The notes below the pieces were generated by a model that was not told the origin of the DNA, did not search any database, and was given only the letters and a program-made list of their open reading frames with translations. A stretch of 5,698 bases of DNA from Actinomycetota bacterium (lineage in GTDB: Bacteria > Actinomycetota > Acidimicrobiia > Acidimicrobiales > CADCSY01), in contig JACOTK010000207.1 of NCBI GenBank assembly GCA_016178435.1, positions 1 through 5,698 on the forward strand, given 5' to 3'. Positions 1 through 5,206 of this stretch are shown here, one piece after another. The position numbers and the translations under genes are program-made. Within the stretch, counting starts at the first letter, position 1. Each line of letters opens with the position of its first letter.

Positions 1-1
1 C

Positions 2-433
2 GAGGACGAGGCCGCTCGTCGTGAACGTGTCCGACTCGACGAGGCCCGAGCCCGGCAGCTGGAGTCCCAAGGACTTGATGCGTTCCTCGGCGACTGGCTC
101 GCGCAACCCATGTTCGCAAAGGTTCCCGAACGAGCACGGTGTATCGAGGCACGTACCTCGAACACCGTGGAAGGCCTGGCATCGAGCCTTCGCCTGGCCG
201 GAACCGGAAGTCAACAGCCCCTTTGGACTCGTCTGCACACCCTCACGATGCCCGTGCTCGTCATCGCCGGCGCGAACGACCTCCCATACGTGAGCCAGGC
301 GCGACGCATGGGCGACATGATCGGGGACAACGCCACCGTCTCGATCATCCCCGAGGCCGGTCACGCCGCCCACCTCGAGCAGCCCGAAGCCTTTCTCGAT
401 GTGGTCAGAGCCTGGCTCGCCTCGATCACGTGA
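2..433 (+). CDS. menH: 2-succinyl-6-hydroxy-2,4-cyclohexadiene-1-carboxylate synthase (MenH-like alpha/beta hydrolase), 3' part
   Basis: Only the last 143 residues are present; the gene starts left of the window and its frame is open from base 2, so the ATG at 110 is internal. MenH eliminates pyruvate from SEPHCHC to give SHCHC in menaquinone synthesis, in the cytoplasm. The visible part holds the C-terminal half of an alpha/beta hydrolase fold: a cap region ending in DAFLGDWLAQPMFAKVP, the GTGSQQPLW stretch typical of MenH proteins, the beta-strand MPVLVIAGANDLPY with the probable catalytic Asp (visible residue 93), and IPEAGHAAHLEQPEAF with the catalytic His (visible residue 121). The nucleophile Ser and the oxyanion-hole region lie outside. 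Context supports the call: it converges on menA and menB. A generic alpha/beta hydrolase is the alternative, but the cap motif plus the men neighbours make MenH likely. It ends in TGA inside a perfect palindrome. Confidence 0.87.
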   Translation, partial: EDEAARRERVRLDEARARQLESQGLDAFLGDWLAQPMFAKVPERARCIEARTSNTVEGLASSLRLAGTGSQQPLWTRLHTLTMPVLVIAGANDLPYVSQARRMGDMIGDNATVSIIPEAGHAAHLEQPEAFLDVVRAWLASIT

Positions 434-436
434 TCG
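423..436. repeat. Perfect 14-base palindrome at the convergent menH/menA junction
   Basis: CGATCACGTGATCG is fully self-complementary and covers the last codons and stop of menH. It lies 26 bases beyond the menA stop. It could fold as a 5-bp stem with a 4-base loop on either strand, but no T-run follows on either side, so it is not a standard intrinsic terminator. It may be a weak bidirectional pause or end structure, a protein site, or chance. The 29-base gap between the two stop codons (434-462) holds nothing else that I recognise. Confidence 0.35.
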
Positions 437-462
437 TCCATGCCATGGCGGTCCACTCGGCT

Positions 463-1332
463 TCATCCCGAGATCACCATTCCCAGCGTGAGCAGGACCC
501 CGTAGCCGATCTGCAGCCTGGCGGTGTCCGCCAGCGTCGCAACAAGCGCCTCACGGGAACCCTCCCGGCCGACCTGGCGAATCGGTCCGATCGCCAGGGG
601 TATCGCACCGAAGGCCAGCAGGGCCCATGGTCGGGCGAGGGCAAGCAGGGGCACGGCCACGAACGCCCCCACGAGAAGGCCCATATACAGGGTCCTCGTG
701 GCGGCATCGCCCCACCGAACAGCGAGCGTCATCTTCCCCGAAGCGGCATCGGTCGGCAGGTCACGCAGGTTGTTGACCACGAGCAGCGATGTCGCCAGAA
801 ACCCAACCGGCACCGATGCCCCCAGGCTGAGTGCGCTGACCTGCTCGGTCTGAACGTAGGCCGCCCCCACCGTGGCGACGAGGCCGAAGAAGATGAAGAC
901 GAAGACCTCGCCGAAACCTGCGTAGCCGTAGGGTCGCGGACCACCGGTGTAGAGGTAGCCGGCGGCAAGCGACGCCACACCCACCGCCAAGAGCTCGGGA
1001 CCCACGGCAACGGCCAGCGCGAGGCCGGCGAGGCCCGCGACGAGACCCGCTGTCAGGCTCGCCCGGCGCACGGCCGAGGCGCTCGCCAAACCCGAAGCCA
1101 CCAGACGGACGGGTCCGACCCGGGCGTCATCGGTTCCGCGAACGCCGTCGGCGTAGTCATTTTGGTAGTTCGTGGCGACCTGCAACGCCACTGAAACCAA
1201 GCCGGCCGCCGCCACACGCCACCAGATGAGATCGACACGTCCCACGGCAACCGCCGTGCCGACAGCGACGGGAACAACCGAAGCAGGAAGCGTGCGAAGC
1301 CGCGCCCCGATCAGCCAGCGGTTCATCGTCAC
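463..1332 (-). CDS. menA: 1,4-dihydroxy-2-naphthoate polyprenyltransferase (MenA, UbiA family)
   Basis: This integral membrane enzyme attaches a polyprenyl chain to 1,4-dihydroxy-2-naphthoate, with decarboxylation, to give demethylmenaquinone. The 289-residue length fits the family. The first Asp-rich motif is NYQNDYADG (residues 55-63), followed by D68/D69, for Mg-diphosphate binding. The second is NNLRDLPTD (187-195). The MenA-type stretch GPRPYGYAGFGEVFVFIFFG (131-150) lies between them. About eight to nine hydrophobic segments are visible, starting at residues 14-30 and ending with LQIGYGVLLTLGMVI. The start taken is GTG at 1332, which overlaps the menB stop as GTGA and implies translational coupling; an ATG two codons later (1326) is equally possible, and neither has a clear Shine-Dalgarno sequence. 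The C-terminus meets menH tail to tail. Confusion with UbiA or protohaem farnesyltransferase is unlikely given the motifs and the adjacent menB. Confidence 0.95.
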   Translation of the reverse strand: MTMNRWLIGARLRTLPASVVPVAVGTAVAVGRVDLIWWRVAAAGLVSVALQVATNYQNDYADGVRGTDDARVGPVRLVASGLASASAVRRASLTAGLVAGLAGLALAVAVGPELLAVGVASLAAGYLYTGGPRPYGYAGFGEVFVFIFFGLVATVGAAYVQTEQVSALSLGASVPVGFLATSLLVVNNLRDLPTDAASGKMTLAVRWGDAATRTLYMGLLVGAFVAVPLLALARPWALLAFGAIPLAIGPIRQVGREGSREALVATLADTARLQIGYGVLLTLGMVISG

Positions 1333-2198
1333 GGGCGACGGGGAAATCGGGTGAAGTCAGGTTCTCGCTTCGCGACGTAGGCGTCACGGCCCTCCTGGGC
1401 CTCTTCGCTCATGTAGAACAACAACGTCGCATCACCCGCAAGCTGTTGGATGCCTGCCAGTCCGTCGTCCGCTGCGTTCATCGATGCCTTGATCATGCGC
1501 AGCGCCAGTGGCGAGAGAGCCAACATCTCCCGGCACCACTGCACGGTCTCGTCCTCCAGGCGATCGAGCGGCACCACCGTGTTGACCAGGCCCATGTCGA
1601 GGGCTTCCTGCGCATCGTACTGACGACACAGGAACCAGATCTCCCGTGCCTTCTTCTGACCGACGTGACGGGCGAGCAGCCCCGAGCCGTAACCACCGTC
1701 GAACGAGCCCACCTTGGGACCGGTTTGGCCGAAACGGGCGTTGTCGGCGGCAATGGTCAGGTCGCACACGATGTGCAACACGTGGCCGCCACCGATGGCA
1801 TAGCCGGCCACCATCGCGACGACCGGTTTGGGGCACCGGCGGATCTGGATCTGGAGATCGAGCACGTTCAGGCGCCCGATGCCCGCCTTGGCGATCTCGT
1901 CGTCGCCGATGTAGCCGTCATCGCCCCGGATGCGCTGGTCACCACCTGAGCAGAACGCCAGTGGCCCCTCTCCGGTGAAGATGATGACCCCGACCGACGG
2001 GTCGTCCTGTGCCTCGTGAAATGCCCTGCTCAGCTCGAACAAGGTCTGGGGGCGAAAGGCATTGCGCACCTCCGGCCGGTTGATCGTGATCTTGGCCATG
2101 CGCGGGCTCGATGGCTTGTCGGCAAAGGCCACGGCCGTCTCGTAGCGGATGTCCTGCCACTCGCCCACAGGTTCCCAGATCACCGAAGTCGTCGTCAT
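1329..2198 (-). CDS. menB: 1,4-dihydroxy-2-naphthoyl-CoA synthase (MenB, crotonase family)
   Basis: MenB catalyses the Dieckmann-type ring closure of o-succinylbenzoyl-CoA to 1,4-dihydroxy-2-naphthoyl-CoA. The 289-residue protein is recognisable throughout: the oxyanion-hole segments CSGGDQRIRG (83-92) and GYAIGGGHVLH (132-142), the core CDLTIAADNARFGQTGPKVG (145-164), then SFDGGYGSG with S165 and D167, EIWFLCRQYDAQEALDMGLVN (starting at 186), and the C-terminal FYMSEEAQEGRDAY with Y262 reaching the active site. Residue 160 is Gly in QTGPKVG, the form known from E. coli-type (type I) enzymes that use bicarbonate as a catalytic base; mycobacterial type II enzymes have Asp there (QTDADVG). The ATG at 2198 is the natural start, because the N-terminal VGEWQDIRYE is conserved in the family. 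No Shine-Dalgarno sequence is seen, and a -10-like element sits 7 bases upstream. It is coupled to menA downstream by a 4-base overlap. Confidence 0.97.
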   Translation of the reverse strand: MTTTSVIWEPVGEWQDIRYETAVAFADKPSSPRMAKITINRPEVRNAFRPQTLFELSRAFHEAQDDPSVGVIIFTGEGPLAFCSGGDQRIRGDDGYIGDDEIAKAGIGRLNVLDLQIQIRRCPKPVVAMVAGYAIGGGHVLHIVCDLTIAADNARFGQTGPKVGSFDGGYGSGLLARHVGQKKAREIWFLCRQYDAQEALDMGLVNTVVPLDRLEDETVQWCREMLALSPLALRMIKASMNAADDGLAGIQQLAGDATLLFYMSEEAQEGRDAYVAKREPDFTRFPRRP

Positions 2199-2222
2199 GC
2201 CTGCGAAGCTACCTGTGCAGGC
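2199..2222 (-). repeat. Inverted repeat directly before the menB start codon
   Basis: On the minus strand GCCTGC and GCAGGC form a 6-bp stem around a 12-base loop, and the second arm touches the ATG. Immediately upstream, 2224-2234 is a second short inverted repeat, TCGCCAGGCGA on the plus strand (5 bp around one base). In a read-through transcript from the amidohydrolase genes the first hairpin could hide the menB start region; in a leaderless transcript it would be absent. The 57-base gap 2199-2255 contains nothing else obvious. Confidence 0.35.
2206..2211 (-). promoter_or_regulatory. Candidate -10 element of a leaderless menB promoter
   Basis: Read on the minus strand the hexamer is TAGCTT, matching the actinobacterial TANNNT consensus. 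Exactly 7 bases separate it from the A of the menB ATG, so transcription would begin at or next to the start codon. No good -35 box is seen at 16-19 bases upstream. The lack of any purine-rich ribosome binding site before menB fits leaderless translation, which is common in actinobacteria. This is a short motif match and could be chance. Confidence 0.4.
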
Positions 2223-2255
2223 GTCGCCAGGCGATTTCGGCTGGAGGGCAAAGGT

Positions 2256-3983
2256 CTAGACGGGGGCGCTCTGTCCCCCTCGGATCAAACGACCGGGCAG
2301 CTCGCCGGTAGCCTCGCCGTCGGTGTAGGTCTCGATGCCGTTGACGAAGGTGTGGCGATAGCCCACCGCTCGTTGGACCAGACGGCGTCCACCGGCGGGC
2401 AGGTCGTAACGAACCTCCGGCCGACGCACCCCGAGGTGCTCGAAATCGATGATGTTCAGATCACCCTTGTAGCCCGGGGCGAGCACGCCTCGATCGTGGA
2501 GACCGACCGTGCGCGCCGTGTCACGACACTGGCGTTGCACGAGGAATTCCAGGTCGAGTTGCCCGTGGTCCCGGTCGCGACCCCACATGGTCAACAACGT
2601 CGTGGGGAAACTCCCGTCGCAGATCGTGCCGACATGCGCCCCACCGTCGCCGAGACCGGGGACCGTGTTGGGGTGGGCCAACATCTCGCCCACGGCATCG
2701 AGCGAGCCACCGCTGAAGTTGAGCGTCGGCAGGTACAGCAGGGTCTTGCCCTCGTCGGCGATCAACAGGTCGTAGACCATCTCCTCGGGAGTACGTCCCG
2801 CCCGCTCGGCTCGGCCCGCGATGCTGTCGGCCAGATCGGGCTCGTAGTTGGGCGGGTCACCGAGCTCGAACATGAAGCCGAACATGCGAATGAGCACCCC
2901 GCCGAGCTTGTCACGCACGATCTCGTTGGTCGATGCTGCGAGCACGCGCTCCTTGAATCCGGGATCCGCCATGATCCTCGCCTGCTCACCAACCCCAAGC
3001 GCGGCGATCTCCTGGAAGACCGGATTGGCCATGAACGGATGCAGCGTGCACTGCAGACCGAACAACAACCCCACGGCACGGGTCGCGACCTGTCCGGTGA
3101 TGGCCAGGCCATCCGCGTTCGCCTTGGCGATTCGGTCAAGCACCTCACGGTGCGCATCAGGCGCAACGGGGCTCTGCACCAGCGAGAAGGACAGGGGACG
3201 GCCCGACTCGGAGACCATGCGCCGGAACATGTCGAACTCCTCGTCGGAGTTCATGTGATCGGAAACCACCTGCAGCACACCCTTGCCCGCCGCACCGAGG
3301 CCCCTCGCTATGCCGACAAGCTCGTCGGCGGAAGCCTTGAGCGTCGGTGTGGGCTCGCCGCGGCTGGTGCGATGGTTGATCGTGCGCGAGGTGCTGAACC
3401 CCAGGGCGCCCGCCTCAACGCCTGCCCGGGCCAACGCCGCCATCTTCTCGATGTCATCGGGAGTCGCCAGTTCGCGATTGCCACCGCGCTCGCCCATGAC
3501 GTTCAACCGGACTGCGCCATGGGGAACCTGGGCGCCGACATCGATGTCGTGGGGAATGCTGTCCACCGCATCGAGGTACTCCCCGAACGACTGCCACTCC
3601 CACGAAAGACCCTCGTGGAGCGCTGCGCCCGGGATGTCCTCGACGCCCTCCATCAACTCGATCAACCGATCGTGGTCGCTCGGGCGAACGGGGGCGAACC
3701 CGACTCCGCAATTGCCCATGACCGTGCTCGTGACCCCCTGCCACGAGGAAGGGGCGAGGTAGTTGTCCCAGGTGGCCTGACCGTCGTAATGGGCATGGAT
3801 GTCGACGAAGCCCGGAGCGACCAATGCCCCGGAGGCATCGACCTCTCGTTTGCCCTTGCCCGAAACCTTCCCCACCTCGACAACGCGCCCGTCGGCGATG
3901 GCGACGTCAGCCGTGCGCCTCGGCGCTCCGGTGCCGTCGATGACGGTTCCGCCTCGCACGACGAGATCGAACTCGGTGCTCAT
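2256..3983 (-). CDS. D-aminoacylase / N-acyl-D-amino-acid deacylase-like amidohydrolase (COG3653 type), substrate unknown
   Basis: A 575-residue cytoplasmic metal-dependent hydrolase of the amidohydrolase superfamily. The N-terminal beta-sandwich is DLVVRGGTVIDGTGAPRRTA, followed by the first TIM-barrel strand APGFVDIHAHYDGQ with the HxH metal motif (H63, H65). MGNCGVGFAP (89-98) carries C92, matching the bridging Cys of D-aminoacylase. GLGDGGAH (443-450) carries the probable catalytic Asp D446. The C-terminal sandwich includes LAPGYKGDLNIIDFEHL and HTFVNGIETYTDGE. Where characterised D-aminoacylases have THIR- and SHHK-like strands with two zinc-binding His, this protein reads VLQVVSDHM (236-244) and LSFSLVQSP (264-272), so its metal site or chemistry may differ and N-acyl-D-amino-acid hydrolysis should not be assumed. 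The start is ATG at 3983, overlapping the upstream gene's stop as ATGA; the frame stays open to 4415, but that extension lies over the upstream gene and lacks family similarity. It ends in TAG 57 bases before menB. Confidence 0.88.
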   Translation of the reverse strand: MSTEFDLVVRGGTVIDGTGAPRRTADVAIADGRVVEVGKVSGKGKREVDASGALVAPGFVDIHAHYDGQATWDNYLAPSSWQGVTSTVMGNCGVGFAPVRPSDHDRLIELMEGVEDIPGAALHEGLSWEWQSFGEYLDAVDSIPHDIDVGAQVPHGAVRLNVMGERGGNRELATPDDIEKMAALARAGVEAGALGFSTSRTINHRTSRGEPTPTLKASADELVGIARGLGAAGKGVLQVVSDHMNSDEEFDMFRRMVSESGRPLSFSLVQSPVAPDAHREVLDRIAKANADGLAITGQVATRAVGLLFGLQCTLHPFMANPVFQEIAALGVGEQARIMADPGFKERVLAASTNEIVRDKLGGVLIRMFGFMFELGDPPNYEPDLADSIAGRAERAGRTPEEMVYDLLIADEGKTLLYLPTLNFSGGSLDAVGEMLAHPNTVPGLGDGGAHVGTICDGSFPTTLLTMWGRDRDHGQLDLEFLVQRQCRDTARTVGLHDRGVLAPGYKGDLNIIDFEHLGVRRPEVRYDLPAGGRRLVQRAVGYRHTFVNGIETYTDGEATGELPGRLIRGGQSAPV

Positions 3984-5101
3984 GCCGGCACCAGGGACTG
4001 GACATCGATGTTGTACAGCGCAGCCACGTTGTCGCACAGAATCGCCTTCTGCTGCTCCTCCGTGAGGTCGGACGCGTGCTTCTCCAAGAGCTCCTGTGAC
4101 CACGGCCAGGTCGAGTCGCTGTGGGGGAAGTCGTTCGCCCACATCAGATGCCTCCAGTTCATGGCACCGGCGAAACGGAACGCGGTCCAGTCGTCCTGGA
4201 ACGTCACGTAGATGTTCTCGGCAAAATACTCGCTGGGAAGTCGGGTCAGCTCGGCGCCGGGCTTGAGCCAGTAACGGTGACGGTTGAAGGCATGGTCCAT
4301 GCGATACATGTAGTGGGGCACCCAGCCGGCGTCGGCCTCGACGCAGACGACCTTGAGATCGGGGTGGCGCTCGAAGACGCCACCGAAGATGAGCATGGCC
4401 AGGATGTCCTGACAACCGCGCACGATCGACAGGAAGCCACTGATCGCCGGACCACGTGTGAACTCGCTCTTCGTGGTGAGGATGTGGAACGACAACGGCA
4501 GCCCCAACTCGATCGCGGCCTCCCAGAAGGGGTCGTAGATGGGCGAGTCGTAATCGGCCATGGCCGGGGTTCCGGGCATCATCACACCACGCAGGCCCAG
4601 CTCCTTGATCTTCTTGATGTCCTCGATGCCCTCCTCAGGCGTGCGCATCGCCGTTTGACCACAACCGAGCAGACGCGTGGGGTGTGCGTCGCAATAGGAG
4701 GCCATCCATCGGTTGTAGGCGTCGAAGCAGGCCTTCTTGTAGTCGAAATCCTCGTGATTGCACAACAACATGCCAACGGTTGGATAGATGACCTCGGCGC
4801 TCACGCCGTCACGGTCCTGCTCGGCCATACGGGCCTCGGGGTCCCAGCCACCCCGGTGCAGCTGATCGAAACGAACGCCGGAGATCTTGATCTCCTCCGG
4901 CGGCTTGCCCGCCGCGGCGACCAGACCCATGGGCACGGGCATGGCCAGACCGTCGATGACAAAGATGTCGCCCAGGCCCTCGCCGCCGTCGACCATGTGC
5001 GGCGCCTTGTCCTTCCATGCCGCGTCGATGAAATCGAGATAGGTGTTCGGTGGCTCGGTGATGTGCGAATCGGCCGAGATGACCGGATAGCTGCGGCTCA
5101 T
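3980..5101 (-). CDS. Amidohydrolase family 2 protein (Amidohydro_2, COG2159 type), substrate unknown
   Basis: A 373-residue TIM-barrel metal-dependent hydrolase or decarboxylase of the ACMSD-like Amidohydro_2 family. The N-terminal strand ISADSHITEPP has D11 and H13 in the DxH arrangement common in this branch, instead of HxH. LPLSFHI supplies H206, and HLMWANDFPHSDSTWP supplies D324 and H327 near the C-terminus; these are the expected metal and catalytic positions. Other family blocks are RMAEQDRDGVSAEVIYPTVG (91-110) and VFERHPDLKVVCVEADAGWV (242-261). Known relatives decarboxylate or hydrolyse aromatic and related acids, but nothing here fixes the substrate. The start is ATG at 5101, with a strong ribosome binding site and a candidate promoter upstream. 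The stop overlaps the ATG of the deacylase-like gene by 4 bases, so the two are almost certainly co-translated and may act in the same pathway. Confidence 0.92.
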   Translation of the reverse strand: MSRSYPVISADSHITEPPNTYLDFIDAAWKDKAPHMVDGGEGLGDIFVIDGLAMPVPMGLVAAAGKPPEEIKISGVRFDQLHRGGWDPEARMAEQDRDGVSAEVIYPTVGMLLCNHEDFDYKKACFDAYNRWMASYCDAHPTRLLGCGQTAMRTPEEGIEDIKKIKELGLRGVMMPGTPAMADYDSPIYDPFWEAAIELGLPLSFHILTTKSEFTRGPAISGFLSIVRGCQDILAMLIFGGVFERHPDLKVVCVEADAGWVPHYMYRMDHAFNRHRYWLKPGAELTRLPSEYFAENIYVTFQDDWTAFRFAGAMNWRHLMWANDFPHSDSTWPWSQELLEKHASDLTEEQQKAILCDNVAALYNIDVQSLVPA

Positions 5102-5104
5102 GGA

Positions 5105-5113
5105 CCCCCCCTT
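5105..5113 (-). promoter_or_regulatory. Strong ribosome binding site of the Amidohydro_2 gene
   Basis: The minus strand reads AAGGGGGGG, then TCC, then ATG. It pairs well with the 16S 3' end, allowing one G-U pair, at normal spacing, and it fixes the start at 5101. This is the only clear Shine-Dalgarno sequence among the gene starts visible in the window. Confidence 0.8.
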
Positions 5114-5146
5114 GTGCCAAGCGGTGCCGGGCGCACCTGCCTGACA

Positions 5147-5161
5147 TGAACCTTAGGTTCA
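5147..5161. promoter_or_regulatory. Palindromic operator-like site overlapping the -10 element
   Basis: TGAACCTTAGGTTCA is a perfect inverted repeat of 7 bases around one central base. It completely covers the candidate -10 hexamer of the amidohydrolase promoter, the position expected for a repressor site. The size and symmetry suit a dimeric helix-turn-helix regulator such as a TetR- or GntR-family protein; no regulator gene is in the window. It is not followed by a T-run on the minus strand and so is not a terminator for the upstream gene. Confidence 0.55.
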
Positions 5162-5179
5162 CTTGTTTGCACAGGGCAA
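5150..5179 (-). promoter_or_regulatory. Candidate promoter of the two-gene amidohydrolase operon
   Basis: On the minus strand TTGCCC (5174-5179, four of six to TTGACA) is followed after 18 bases by TAAGGT (5150-5155, fitting TANNNT). Transcription would start near 5142, giving a leader of about 40 bases that contains a small 5-bp hairpin (5123-5137) and the ribosome binding site. The 105-base gap between the flanking genes (5102-5206) leaves little other room for a promoter. Motif match only. Confidence 0.5.
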
Positions 5180-5206
5180 GGCAGGGTTCTCCTTCCGCGT
5201 GCGAAC

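Noticed and set aside
110..433. Complete small gene starting at ATG 110
   Set aside because: The frame is open to the left edge and the upstream residues match the MenH cap region, so this is the tail of a longer gene.
139..1194. 351-residue plus-strand frame across menH and menA
   Set aside because: Its Arg/His/Gly-rich translation has no family features and overlaps two well-supported genes in other frames.
2016..4211. 731-residue open frame on the plus strand
   Set aside because: It lies opposite menB and the deacylase-like gene, both with clear family motifs. Its translation is low-complexity and shows no recognisable domain. Long antisense frames are expected in high-GC DNA.
3984..4415. 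N-terminal extension of the deacylase-like protein up to 4415
   Set aside because: The extra 144 codons are the out-of-frame reading of the upstream gene. The ATG at 3983 gives the usual family N-terminus and an ATGA overlap.
5123..5137. Riboswitch or attenuator in the amidohydrolase leader
   Set aside because: There is only one 5-bp stem with a 5-base loop in a leader of about 40 bases, too short for a known riboswitch class.
4121..5149. 342-residue plus-strand frame opposite the Amidohydro_2 gene
   Set aside because: It is antisense to a gene with a strong ribosome binding site and conserved motifs. It is composition-driven.
5147..5175. Intrinsic terminator at the palindrome
   Set aside because: A T-rich stretch follows only on the plus strand, where no gene ends. 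On the minus strand there is no T-run after the stem.
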